Shown here in pieces: positions 21,932 through 32,848 of a stretch of DNA of 64,000 nucleotides. The notes under the pieces are model-generated. The model saw only the letters and a program-made list of their open reading frames with translations, was not told the DNA's origin and made no database searches. The stretch covers positions 39,984,797 to 40,048,796 of the forward strand of contig JASXTE010000004.1 of the NCBI GenBank assembly GCA_030280995.1, given 5' to 3'. Position 1 is the stretch's first letter, and each line of letters begins with the position of its first letter. The stretch is from Hemileia vastatrix. Taxonomy: Eukaryota; Basidiomycota; Pucciniomycetes; Pucciniales; Zaghouaniaceae. Position numbers and translations under genes: made by a program.

Positions 21932-22974
21932 TGTAGAAAGACTCTTACAGTTGCCTTGCTGTAAGCAGAATCCAAGGGAGTTAGATAAACCAAAGAGAAC
22001 CTTGTCCCTTTAAGTGAATAAAGAGCTCACAATTATATAAGCTATAACCTCTACTTAATATGAAATTGACCAATAAACTATTTTCTATTAACAATGTTGA
22101 GATGTAGAATCTGTGTTCTTTATAATAAGGGTAAGAAACACAACAATAAAGTTGTATTTTAAAAAGTTATTTAAATGATTATATATTATGTTTTTATAAA
22201 GCTTTTATTATTTATTATTTAGTTATTATATTCAGATCTCTGATTATGAGACATTTTAAATGGTACCCTATATGTTATTATAAGAGTTGATGAGTGAAAT
22301 TATTAAAATGTTATTTAAAAGTGTTATATTTATAAGGGTATTACAGTTTAATATTTTGTTATGAAAAGTAATTAATTATTGATATATATGCATTTTTAGT
22401 TGTTTGATTTTATTCTCCTATGATCATGTCTAATTTTGAGCCTACAGGCTTTATATGCATATTATGTCACATGCCCTACTTTCCCTAACCAGAGAATTCC
22501 GGAGCTCATCCAGATTTCCAGACTCAATTAGAACCTTTAAAATAGTAATAAAAAATCTAGAAGAGTTACAGATGATAGAGATACTTCTCCTTTATATTCC
22601 ATTCTAATTTTAGTAGCCTGTGCAGCCCTATTCACCTAGTAAAAAATTATCAAAGTTAAAAAAATTATGAAAAATCAAAAAAATCAAAAAAACTTTATAA
22701 AATTATTAAAAATAGTAGAAAGAATTACTAAAAATTCCAGAAAAATTCTTAAAGGTTCTTGAGACTCCTGAATTTAACTTCCAAGCACTTCCTGTCCATT
22801 AAATATTTGTTAAATCTTGGCCCGTAAAATTAACCCTTTTTATCCACTTTTAATACTTAATTTATTTAATATAACCATTTTAAAATTAGATTGGCATTTC
22901 CAATCTCAACAAAAATTCCTTAAAAATCCAATTTTAATAAAATTAAGTGCCATACTAAATTTTAGACTACCACA
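21932..22974 (-). repeat. 3' LTR of element E
   Basis: It matches 32849-33912 over the whole length (for example AACAATGTTGAGATGTAGAA and GGTACCCTATATGTTATTAT). Ends on the element strand: TGTGGTAGTC and TTTCTACA. The two copies differ at many positions, so the element is old. Confidence 0.9.
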
Positions 22975-22990
22975 TCCTCCCTCCAATGAA
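22975..22990 (-). promoter_or_regulatory. Polypurine tract of element E
   Basis: On the element strand TTGGAGGGAGGA lies directly before the 3' LTR start TGTGGTAG. It is the usual plus-strand primer site and fixes the LTR boundary. Confidence 0.75.
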
Positions 22991-23123
22991 GAATGTCCCC
23001 ATTATTTAAGTTTTCATAATTTATCGAACAAATATTCATCCTCTCTTGATCCTCTTCAACCATTTGCCTTAACTTGTTCCAAAAAATTTTAACTTGTCTT
23101 TTAAAATCAATATAATTATCAAT

Positions 23124-23474
23124 ATGTCAACAAAAGACCTCGCTGTCCCATGTGAGCTTTGTGCCAAATACCAGGTTCCTTGTATATTTAGTAATCCTGG
23201 TCTTCTTGGAAATACTTCCTGTGATCTTTGCAGGCCTAAGAAAATCAAGTGTGATCGTCCTATTATACTTTCCAGAACAAACATCTACACTGGACCAGAC
23301 GCTCTACCTGATCCTACTATTCCTAAAGAGAGACTATCAAACATTCCAACTTTATTTTGTAATATAAAGGCCAAAACAGCTTCTTCATCTAAAAATCCTA
23401 ATCCTGAGCTTTCTCCTCCATCTCAAGATCACAATCCTATTATGCCAGTATCTCCTTTTATTTTTTCTGAATGA
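23124..23474 (+). CDS. Antisense ORF in element E with six-cysteine zinc-cluster pattern (116 aa)
   Basis: ATG at 23124 (MSTKDLAVPCELC) opens 116 codons to a TGA. Cysteines at residues 10, 13, 20, 33, 36 and 43 give C-x2-C-x6-C-x12-C-x2-C-x6-C, close to the fungal Zn(II)2Cys6 DNA-binding cluster (usual central loop 5 to 12). The second half has RPKKIKCD, like the basic RxKxKCD of that family. The tail is Ser/Pro-rich (ELSPPSQDHNPIMPVSP). It runs against the retroviral genes, 150 bp inside the 3' LTR. A transcription-factor-like or chromatin role is inference. A variant in-frame start lies at 23094. Confidence 0.55.
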   Translation: MSTKDLAVPCELCAKYQVPCIFSNPGLLGNTSCDLCRPKKIKCDRPIILSRTNIYTGPDALPDPTIPKERLSNIPTLFCNIKAKTASSSKNPNPELSPPSQDHNPIMPVSPFIFSE

Positions 23475-24741
23475 TTATTTCCTGGCTCCAAAAGTTAGTC
23501 TTTTAATTTTAATTTAATTAATCTCCTACTAACTCCAAATCCAACTATTATCTCTTCCAGCTCCTAAGCTATTGAAATCAACAATACAGATGAAGTTGGC
23601 CAAGTACAAAATAATTGCATAAATCATTATCCTAAATTTCATAGATATCTCTTTCTTTACTTTTGTGATGATATGAAGTGTAAATTTTTAACTTATTTTC
23701 AGGAAAGTCCAGCTAATAATACTGAATATTTAATGAAGAGAAAAATATTAATGAAAAGTTTTGGTAATAATGTTTAAATATTTCAAAGATATTATTTATT
23801 TTGACTTTCTTCTCATTTTTTTTAATTTTAATACTTTGATTCTTTTTGGTGCTGGTAACTGTTATTGACCGGTTGATTCTTAATTCTATTAAGACATCAT
23901 ATAATCATCATAATTTTTAAGTAAAAATTTTTTAAACCATATTTAACTTGTCATAATTCTGCTAATGAGAAAAATGTTTGAATGCCTTCAGACTCTCCTC
24001 TACCAATCTCCATCATTCTTCACAGCATGAGAGAGTGGGCCTCCCTAATGAGCCAAATACTTTTGATTCAATTACCATTGGGCTCCCCCCTGAGCCAAAC
24101 ACTGTGATTCCATTCTCTCCATAAGGTCCTCCAAGCTTCCACCTAAATAGTCTACCAAAGAGACCCACTAAATCCAAATCCTAACCTTCTTCTATGATTC
24201 AGCATCACACCATTAAAATAAATTCCCAACTCTTTAGAATCACTCCTACTTTATCATAAATCATAACTTTCCAGACAATTTAGAAACTTTATTTTTGACT
24301 TTTAACAATCTTCATCAATCGCCTTCAAAATCTCCATATTTCTTTAATCCTAAATAGCTCCATTTAATGACATCTCCATTTCTTAAAGTTATTTGCAATT
24401 TTTTCATTAATGACTGATTTATCCAAATGAGTGAGTACCAGTTTGAGTACTGATGAACCAGTAATAAATTAAAAATGACTGAATTGAATATCCTCCTGTA
24501 TTAACATTTCCACCTAATATCCTTAAGATCCAAACTTTTAATTGATTTCCAGTTTTTATTCTTGGTGGAAAAAGTGAAAGTAATTTTCCAGTTTAAGGTC
24601 ATAGGGGACCATAGATTGACATTTTGATGTTTATTTTACAGTTTAAGGTCTTAGTGGACCATATCCTATAGTTAATTTCAAGTTTTAGTTCATACTGGCC
24701 CAAAGATTGTGTTAATTCTAACTGCTTACTACTCTCCTTGA
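23475..24741. repeat. AT-rich spacer between the antisense ORFs, with short tandem repeats
   Basis: No sustained frame. At about 24588-24700 a 50-60 base unit occurs about 2.5 times, marked by AGTTTAAGGTCATAGGGGAC, AGTTTAAGGTCTTAGTGGAC and a weaker third copy (AGTTTTAGTTCATACTGGCC). The first units contain the hairpin GGTC...GACC. A CTCCC(C)TGAGCCAAACAC segment near 24085 is repeated at about 24040 in another form (CTCCCTAATGAGCCAAATAC). Confidence 0.45.
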
Positions 24742-25470
24742 GCCCATTTTCACCACAATTTTCTCCCTTTCCTATTTTCCTATCCAGGTTATGCTTCTCA
24801 TCCTAATTTTCATATTTTGAAGATAACTCCTTCCAGCTTCACTGCTTCTAGTGACCAAGCCTGTGATTACTACTCCTTTACCCATCAAGAGTGCACCTTC
24901 ACCTATTACAAAAAAAGATATACCTCCAATAGGGCCTGTTTTAACTGCTTTGAGAAGAAGAGAAAATGTTCTGGCCTCAAGTATGGCTCATTCCTCCTTC
25001 CTGCTACCAGCTTTGCCCCTCATTGAAAGCCTTATACTTCTTCTTCAAAATCATCCTCCTCTAAAAAACCTAATCCTTTCACACCATCAGCCTTTTTAAA
25101 TATTTCTTCTGACTCTGAGTCTCTGCGTCTACCTCCTTCTGCTCTTTATGCTGCTCTTTCTCCCCAATCAAGACTCCCTTCTGTCATCCCTAGAACTCCT
25201 ACTTCTCCAAAAGCAATGTTGAATCCTCCTAAATCAGTTCTGTATTTTTCTCCTTCTCCTTCTTCTTTCTCTCCACCTCCTAAAACAGAGCTTATTACTC
25301 CTCAACCTAAATTTAGCAGCCCTCATTGTCCTTCTTCATCATCAAAAAGATCCAGATCTCATAGTCCTTCAATAATTTGCCATAAGAAAAGGAATATTCC
25401 TTCAGTTAATGGATCTCCAATCCCTGCTCCTTCCAGAGACATCCAAACTTTCTTAAAACCACCAAATTAG
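24742..25470 (+). pseudogene. Second antisense zinc-cluster ORF in element E, one stop and one lost Cys
   Basis: A frame open from 24742, with TGA only at 25024, runs on to 25472: about 240 codons. ACDYYSFTHQEC and then ACFNCFEKKRKC give C-x2-[Y]-x6-C-x14-C-x2-C-x6-C: the same six-position pattern as the ORF at 23124, with one Cys changed to Tyr (TAC at 24871). EKKRKC is again basic. A long Ser/Pro-rich tail follows the stop in the same frame (SLRLPPSALYAALSPQSRL; SKRSRSHSPSIICHKKRN). A splice-acceptor-like TATCCAG precedes the open part, so a 5' exon is possible. A paralogue of the first ORF. Confidence 0.5.
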
Positions 25471-25479
25471 CCACTTTGC

Positions 25480-25757
25480 TGAACCATAAACAATGTCATA
25501 AATTTGAATAAATTTAAATATTTCATAGAGCCTCTCATGGAACCTTCACTGTGCCATCTTCATCAAAAGAGAAACTCCCTTAATTCTTCAGGATCCTGCT
25601 AGAAATTTTAAAGAAACTAAAAAAAACTATATATATAAAATCTTAAAAACTGCATACTACTTGTTTTATTATTTTAGTTTTTTTTTTTTTTTTTTTTGTT
25701 ATTTTTTTTTTTTTTATTTATTTTATTTTTGTTGGTTATTTGTAATTTAAAATTTAA

Positions 25758-25788
<31 letters not shown>

Positions 25789-26640
25789 ATAATGTCCTAA
25801 AATTAAAATTAAACATAAAAAAATATTTAAAAGATGTACCCCAGCCATTTGATGAGCTGTACCCCTGACATCACACCCACATCCAAGTGTTCTTTGATGT
25901 GGGATAAACAAGAAAATAAATTAAAAATAAACATAAAGAATTTTTTTTTTGAAAAATTTGAAAACATAATAACAAAAAAAATAGAAATGATCACTGTGTG
26001 GGCTAACTCCAATTTGTAAAAATGATTAGAGACCACTGGTGATCATTATCTCAGAGAAATTAAATTTTAATAATTTTAAAATGAAAATAAAATAAATTCT
26101 AACATAAAAAAATTAAAAATAAATTTCATTAACAAAAGTAAAACATAAAAAAATCCTTGAATCTGGCTTCAAATGAGCTTATTTGTTTGACTTTGTCTTG
26201 ATTCATTTTAGAGTCTTAGTGGACTTCATATATAACAAAAACCAGGCCAGGTTACAACTAAAACCAGGGAAACTATGGTAATAAAAATTGTGAGGTAATT
26301 GTGTATAGAGCAGCCAGCCCATCAATTACCCCCAAACTTTCCAATATTTTAAATTTAGAAGGGTCCCCTTTGAACACTTCTAACAAAAATAATTACATTC
26401 CAACACACTTCTTCACCATAATCTTTCAACATTTGAATTTAATTATTGATAGTTTTAGTGATAGATTTATTTTATACTCTTTTGTGAAGTAAATATTCTT
26501 TAAACAATGATAAAGTAGTTTATCCTCATTTCAAATGAAATATTCTAAATGATAGTAGGTAGTTTATCCTCATTTTGGAGTTATTCCTTGTATAGATAGT
26601 AAGTAGATTATCCTCATTTCAGAGTCATTATTTGGCACAC
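25480..26640. other. Very AT-rich non-coding stretch of element E
   Basis: Contains a poly-T tract at 25678-25727 and an (AT)n run at about 25762-25790, then A-rich sequence to 26200. Nothing coding is supported. Three TTATCCTCATTT motifs lie at 26517-26624 (see the dispersed palindromes). Confidence 0.5.
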
Positions 26641-26649
26641 CTGGTGCCC

Positions 26650-28200
26650 CTAGGATTGAATGGCTTAACTTGATTGGCAGCTATCCTCCTCTTTAAAACA
26701 ACTCCATTCAACTTTTATAACACATATGAACCTCTAGATACCTGTTCTCCAACTCTTTATGGTCCAATCCACCTATCTACAAACATTCTACCCCACTGAC
26801 TTTCCAAACTCCTATTATACTCAAAAACCATATCTCCATTTTTCAAAGGATTCTGTAAAATATGAGCCAACCTCTTACCCCAATATCTGACTGACTGATT
26901 TCTAATATTCATCATTTTTGAATATGCCTTTTCTAGAGTTTCTTCTTTCTTCTCTAACTGAATCATTCTTTCACATAATAATTCTTCAGTAGTTTTGACT
27001 GTTTCTCAATCTACTCCAAGATATGATTCAGCCTCTAAATTAACTGGTGAAACTTCTTTCTGGCCAAAAACTAGTTCATATGGTGAATACCCAGTTGTCC
27101 TTTTGGGAGTGATTCTTTCAGAGAATAAAACTAATGATAAATAGTGCCTCCACTTTTCAGCAGTTGACCCACACATTTTAACTAAAGCATCCTTAAAACT
27201 TGATTCCCTCTTTCTACCATTCCTTAAGCTTTAAGATAATATGGGGTTGCTACCCTAACCTTTGATCCAAATTTTGATATAGCCTTCCTAAACTCTGTCC
27301 CAAATTCAGGACCTCCATCAGAAGTTTTCAACTTCATCACTCCATACCTATATACCCAATTTTTCAACAAAAAAACTGCAACATTCCTGAAGTTAAAATT
27401 AATACACCACACAATATGGGGGGAAGAATTGCTAGCGAGTCTGCAACCTTGGACCCAAACTCACCACAGATTGAATACAAATTGAGCTATTGATAAAGGA
27501 ACCATACAATCAGGGATGAAAACCACTCAGCAGAACAGTTTTAGGTGGGTTTTCAAGTAGAGTTCAGTATGGGTTCAGTATGAGTTCAGTCTGAGTTCCA
27601 TCTGAGTTCCATCTGAGTTCCATCTGAGTTCAGGTTGAGGACTTGCTAGAAAGTCCACCCCCTATATTGCATAGTGATAATAGACACTGCCTCTACCCAA
27701 GCAGATAAATCATCTCTGGCCACAATCAAATATTTTTATCTACCCTCCTTAATATGACACTAAAATGAATCTTCATTTTGTTTTGGAGTTCAACAATGGT
27801 GCAACAATTACGCAACAGTTAAGTAGCAATTATTTTTGGCACTCAAAGTTCTTAGGTGGGTCTTAAGTGCAAAAAAAAATTGTCTTGTAATTTTTGCATA
27901 ATTTTTGCACCCCATAGCAAAACAAACATGTTCTGTAGTGTGAACATCATCAAAACTAACCCTACCAAAATAAGTATTCTCACTGGTTGCATGTTAAGGT
28001 TCTTTTGGCCTTACATAAACTCTTCTTTGACATTCTTTGCATGACTGAACCCATTTTTTAACATTCAGCTTCATACCGGGCCACCAAATTCTTTCAGTAA
28101 TTTTTCTATAAGTTTCACCAATTCCTCTATGCCCAAGATCTTCATGCAGTGATTTCATAACCAACTCTTACCCTTTCTTTTGTGTAACAACTACTTGAGG
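26650..28200 (-). pseudogene. Element E integrase
   Basis: The zinc domain at 28030-28170 is well kept: HEDLGHRGIGETYRKITERI, then CKECQRR (HHCC). The core shows TSDGGPEFGTEFRKAISKF, then RVATPYYLKA and GMVERGNQ at 27190-27412, with the second acid (SDGGPEF) and the Glu (VERGNQ). The C-terminal domain at 26650-26966 reads NQSVRYWGKRLAHIL, GDMVFEYNRSLESQWG and DRWIGPYRV: a GPY/F-type end. A stretch of the core is replaced by an 11-bp tandem repeat and has stops, so the first catalytic Asp is not found. Confidence 0.8.
27561..27637. repeat. Minisatellite of seven 11-bp units inside the integrase
   Basis: Seven units of AGTTC(C/A)(A/G)T(C/A)TG; the central three are identical (AGTTCCATCTG). 11 is not a multiple of three, so expansion shifts the frame. 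It lies within the region that should encode the start of the catalytic core. Confidence 0.8.
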
Positions 28201-28697
28201 ATTTGGATACCTCCTTCTCATAAATATTCTTCTGGAGAGATAAATTTCTGGTGACTTCCCTTTTATAGCCACCCATTCATCATTAACACTTTTTTCTGGC
28301 CTTTCTAAAGTTAATAAATATTTAACCATTTTATAATAAAATCTAGTCTGTCCCCAGAAATCATCTTAAAAATCCATTAATATTATTTACACAGGCACTT
28401 TCTTATATCCTAAACCACCTGCACATGAATGAGCCAATAAATCTAAATCTTGAATTTGCCTTTTATCATAAAAGATTTTTGAAATTTCCATCTTCAAACC
28501 TTCAAAACTTTTAGCAACCACATTTTCTTTTTCCCTTTTTTACCCTTTTCAGCATCACCATCTTCATCTTCATCCAACCTCCTTTTAACAGAATTTTTAA
28601 CACCCAACCTCTCTTTAGCCAAATTTTCTAAAACTCCAACATATACACCATTCACCAAATTTTTGCTATCACACACTATTTCAGCATCCTCATCCAT
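28201..28697 (-). pseudogene. Element E linker between RNase H and integrase
   Basis: Coding remnants: VDEDAEIVCDSKNLVNGVY, GVKNSVKRRLDEDEDGD, EKGKKGKKK (28494-28697). Acidic and basic runs suggest a flexible linker. The frame breaks at about 28540 and again below 28490. Confidence 0.5.
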
Positions 28698-30260
28698 CTA
28701 CACAACATCTCCAACCTCTTTTTTACAGAGCTTATATACACCATAATCAAACTCCCCAAGCACATGATTTACAATATATTTATTATTTTCAAGTTTATCC
28801 TCTTGGTGGAGGTCATCATCATATATATCCACAGATATTAATCCTTCCAGTTTAACCTCATGGGGGAGGTAAGGAAAGTCTTCAGCACCTTTTGTACTGG
28901 CTTCAATCACAGGTGTATCTTCATTGAATTCTTCTGAGTCAGAATCCTCTTCAGTAGGTGGTCTTCTTGATAAGCCATCAGGCATAGTAAATGTCTTTCC
29001 AGGCTTGTGCACTAAATCAAAAGAAAAATTCTGAATAAGAGCTACCCATCTAGTCATTGGTGCATTCAGTAAACTAGGGTAATTTATCATTTGAATTAAA
29101 GATATTGCATTTACTTTCAATTCAAAGTGTTGTCCCCATAAAATATTTTGAAGTATCTTTAAGATTTTTGCCACACCACAAATTTCAAATTTCTGTTGTG
29201 AATATCTTGATTCCACCTCATTAAAAACCACAGATTCACAACTAACTGGTATAATATATCCAGCTTTATCCATTTGAGACAGAACCACACCTGCAGCAAT
29301 TTGACTTTAATCCACTGCTAAATAAATCCTTCATGCATCTTTCCTATAATCTAACTTGTGCAAGATAATATTTTCCACAACTACCTTTTTTAATCTAATA
29401 AAAGCCTTTACACACTACTAATCCCACTCCCAGTCAGCATCCTTTGTAGTAAACCGTCTCAAAGGAGCAGCCAATGAAGAAAAGTCCTTGATATACATTC
29501 TAACATAAAAACATGTGCCTAAAAACCCTATGACTTTAATTTTAATCTTGGGTCTTGGCCAGTACTAAATTTTATTTACTTTCTTCTTCAACATAGTCCT
29601 ACCCTCTCTACACACCACATGACCTAATATTTCTAAAGCTGGAACACAACAAGAGAATTTGGAACCTGAAATTGTTAAACCAGCCTCTTCTATCCTAAAC
29701 AAAATCCTCTCTAGAATGACAGCATATACCCAAATAATTTCTTGTTTTCCTGGATTCTCCTTCAGTACTTCATTACCATAGTCTGTTGAAGGTCCTTTTA
29801 TTCCAACATCATCAATAAATCTACTAGAATATTATGGAATTTTGTCTTATAAAATCCATGCCATTGGAGCTTGATAAAAAGCAACTGAATTTGTTGCTCC
29901 TTGAGGTAATCTGGTTAGTTTTAATTGTCCAAGTGGCATATCAAAAGTTTTAAGTGGTATTGATTCTGGATACAATTCTCTTTCATAATATCCCCCCATT
30001 ATATCTCCTAAACCATAACACACTCTCCCTGCAAATATCTATACAAACTCCTCTGCACTAGGTGGTATTCCTGCATCTTTTATTGTAACCCTATTAAGTT
30101 CTCTTAAATCATGAACTACCCTAAGCTTGCCATTAGGATTTTTAATGCAGAATACTGGACTTGAATAACTTTATTATGATTTTTTGTATAATCCAGTTCA
30201 AATTCTTTCTCTAATGACTTTGATATAATCTTCTTTTAAAGCAGGGGGTATTGGAATTGG
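28698..30260 (-). pseudogene. Element E reverse transcriptase and RNase H
   Basis: RT blocks on the minus strand: SPVFCIKNPNGKLRVVHDLR at about 30120-30170, LPQGATNSVAF, then FIDDVGIKGPS at about 29800, an intact DD pair in the form FIDD. After that ILGHVVCREGRTM and FLGTCFYVRMYIKDFSSLA, then RNase H. Its better part is 28698-29288: LSQMDKAGYIIPVSCES, NEVESRYSQQKFEICGVAK and FSFDLVHKPGKTFTMPDGLS. At least five stops. The catalytic residues seen are intact, but the frame is not. Confidence 0.8.
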
Positions 30261-30842
30261 TTTCTGTTGCCATGTTAAATGGCAAAAAACTGGAATCTTG
30301 TAGGGATCCTCATAAGAATGCTTTAACACACCTCTCTCCTCTTCTACAAATGAAGTGGCCTTCTCCCTCTTAACCATTACATCCAACAACAAACTTTTTT
30401 CTTCACCTGAAAGCCATCCTTCAGGTCCAAAATTAACAACCTCTGATCTCTTGACAGTGATCCTAGAAGTTTCAGAAAATTCAGGTGGGTTCTTGACTAA
30501 AGGACAGTAATAAGGATCTCTTGATAGAATTGGTCTTCTCAAAGGTAGATTTAGTTCAGCTGGAAAAGGTTCATTAATTGGCCTAATTTTATTTTCTACC
30601 TTTTTATATTTTGCCGCACCAATTTCCACTTTTACTTGAGATACTTGATCCATTATAGTTTTGCCATTATATAATTTTTCATAAAAATTTTCTTCATCTT
30701 CATAACCAGAATCAGTAATAGAGTAAGTTGAAACATAATTTTTATTTTCAAATTCTTCCTTTTTATCACTACCACCCCTTTTCCCTTCATCTAATTTATC
30801 ACATAATTTTCCAACACCTTTTTCCCTTTTATCTTCCATCAA
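30198..30842 (-). pseudogene. Element E Pol segment before reverse transcriptase
   Basis: 214 codons are open. An acidic and lysine-rich start (MMEDKREKGVGKLCDKLDEG) is followed by conserved-looking sequence: EPFPAELNLPLRRPILSRDP, FGPEGWLSGEEKSLLLDVM, then the RT entry region DPYKIPVFCHLTWQQKPIPI and PPALKEDYIKVIRERI. The last part is the stretch just before the RT fingers in many basidiomycete Ty3 elements (from memory). Function as protease-RT connection. Confidence 0.65.
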
Positions 30843-30960
30843 AAATCATCTGTGAATAAAGTTGGAAGTTTAACCTCTTGCTAGAGGAAAGAAATAGAAT
30901 CATCACAAATAGTATTTTTTGTGATTTAATTATACTAAGATTTTTTTGTTGATTTTGATA

Positions 30961-31500
30961 TTATAATTTCAGTTTATCCTCTTGCTGGAGGTCAGTAAAT
31001 AATCCACCACTACTCTCACCAAAATTAACCAAATTTCCTTTCCAATTTTTATCCAAAATAACACATCCCATTTTCCCCTTTGAACAATTTTTAAATTCTA
31101 TAGAATAATTTGATAAAGATAATAAACATATAGAAAAATCAAACGCATAATGACATTCCAATGAAATATCAACAGAAAGTAATTGAAAATCCACTTGAAT
31201 TATCTCCAAGTGAGCTGACATATTTCAATCTGGGATCTCTTCTTGAGGAGAGATTGAAACATTAGAGCAATCAGCCCTTACTTCCCCAAAAAATGAGGGT
31301 TTTCATACTTATCTTGAAGGGAATAAAATAACCCAAAATAATCCAAATAAAAGATAGAGAAAATTCATCCAATTTAAAGGCAGTTTATCCTCATTTTGGA
31401 GGAATAAAATTCTTGAGATCCCTTGGTTGAAGTCCATTTTCTTTCCCCAAGGGCATATCCACCAATTCCAAAACTCACCAAAACCATTCACCAGAATTTA
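30961..31500 (-). pseudogene. Element E region between gag and Pol, possible protease remnant
   Basis: Two short frames (31309-31491 and 30961-31221). The second starts MSAHLEIIQVDF, which could be the segment following an aspartic protease triad (many elements have DTGxExNIMSAHL). Here it is preceded by PD and a stop, and no triad remains. Assignment rests on position and on this weak likeness. Confidence 0.35.
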
Positions 31501-31529
31501 TCCTGCCAAAGGAAAAAAAGAATAATATA

Positions 31530-32684
31530 ACTTTTTCTAAATTTTAGGTGAATCCCAGTCATTCACCCCATCAATCAATGCCTCTGCACCCTCCATTAAA
31601 GGAGTAAAGACATTATCCTTCATATCCTATTGACCAGCCTCTACTGGTCTTTTATACTTAACTTTATTTTTATCAACCTTGGCCCTGGGCACCTCTTGAG
31701 GACCCACATTGCCATCTTCACCCCCCATAATAACATCTTCATTTTCAATAACCTTAACTCCTTTACCTACTGTCTTCACTATTCCAAATCCATTAACCAT
31801 ATTCAATTTTTCTTGCAGACAGACTCTGCTTCTAAAGTAAAAACTTGAGGAACATAATCCTCTGAATCCAACTCCAAATCATCCATCCCAAAATTGTCCA
31901 TAAAATCTAAACATTCTTCATCATTGATAATAACTTTATCATCTTCAGTATCCACTAATAACCCAACAAATTCCTCTTCCAAAACTTTACCTTCAGGTTG
32001 ACCAAAATCTTCAGGAATAGTTGAGTCCAAAATTTTCAGGCTAGCTATCTCTTCTACCTCTTGAGTCATCAAAGCATCTTTGCCAGAGTCAAAATCAACA
32101 GTATGATGAGTATCCAGATGTTTAATAATAAAATTTTTCAGAACCTCCATTCTAGGAGTTCTAGTTTCCCCATCTGGGAGATTCTTCATCAAATTAGCAC
32201 TAATAAGCACCTTCAAAATGTCTTCCTTAACCTTTTCCCCCATAGCATCCCAAAAAACATACTTTGAATTTTTTTCATGATATAAAATTTCATAATCCAA
32301 CAAATAATCCAAAACCACCTGGAATTTAACCATAAACTGATGATACGTACCAAAAGAGTTGACACCACCTTTAGATTTTCATCTCCTAGAAATATCCCTA
32401 AGATCCACTATTGAATAAACTTTTGCCCACATTTTTTCTATTTCCATCTTCAGCTTCTCCCAATTCTCAGTTTTGTAGCCATCCATAGCAATAACCTTTT
32501 CTTCCACCTCTCTGTCTCTGATAAAAAATATAATCTGCTTCACCATATTAAAAGGTAAAGCTCCATCCAATGCAGAAGCAGTTTCATACCTATATAAAAA
32601 TCCCTCTAAATCCTCACCAGGAAACTTGTGCCCATCCCAAGATACAATCCTTACGGATTCCCTAATAGGTACACCAGCAGCCAA
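31530..32684 (-). pseudogene. Element E gag
   Basis: The first piece, 32379-32684, begins MAAGVPIRESVRIVSWDGHK, then FLYRYETASALDGALPFNM and NWEKLKMEIEKMWAKVYS: the matrix/capsid start of a Ty3 gag, 165 bases from the LTR. A break at about 32340-32380 is followed by 31803-32333 (LLDYEILYHEKNSKYVFWDA; a long acidic region ending DFMDNFGMDDLELDSEDYVP). Remnants run to about 31530. No CCHC knuckle is seen. Confidence 0.7.
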
Positions 32685-32828
32685 AACACCAGATCAAATA
32701 GAAGAAGACATCCCAAATTCACAAGATTAAACCATTAAAAGAATATAAGAGTTTGTTAGATAAGCCTCTTTCAGGCTAAGATAGTCCAGATAACAATTTA
32801 GATCAATTAAAAACCAGAAAATTCAAAC

Positions 32829-32846
32829 CCCACATTGGGCACCACC
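32829..32846 (-). promoter_or_regulatory. Primer-binding site of element E
   Basis: On the element strand TGGTGCCCAATGTGGGGT lies a few bases inside the 5' LTR. It resembles the lysine-tRNA type primer site TGGCGCCCAACGTGGGGC (from memory), with three differences, all C to T, two of them at CpG. Confidence 0.6.
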
Positions 32847-32848
32847 AA

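Larger units (their letters stand above)
26517..31402. repeat. Dispersed palindromes AGTTTATCCTC-N-GGAGG in element E
   Basis: A motif of about 22 bases, AGTTTA(T/A)CCTC-N5/6-GGAGG, with a CCTC/GAGG stem occurs at 28791-28813, 28848-28870, 30867-30887, 30970-30992 and 31381-31402. The left half alone is at 26517, 26561 (with GGAG) and 26605. On the element strand several copies fall in open frames and encode LxxEDKL (LHQEDKLE, LQQEDKLK, LQNEDKLP) or LPHEVKLE. It could be a repeated RNA hairpin, a repeated peptide motif or the trace of a tiny mobile palindrome. Confidence 0.6.

Noticed and set aside
23124..25470. The extra region of E as an env-like gene
   Set aside because: The ORFs are antisense and lack signal peptide and membrane segments; the cysteine pattern points elsewhere.
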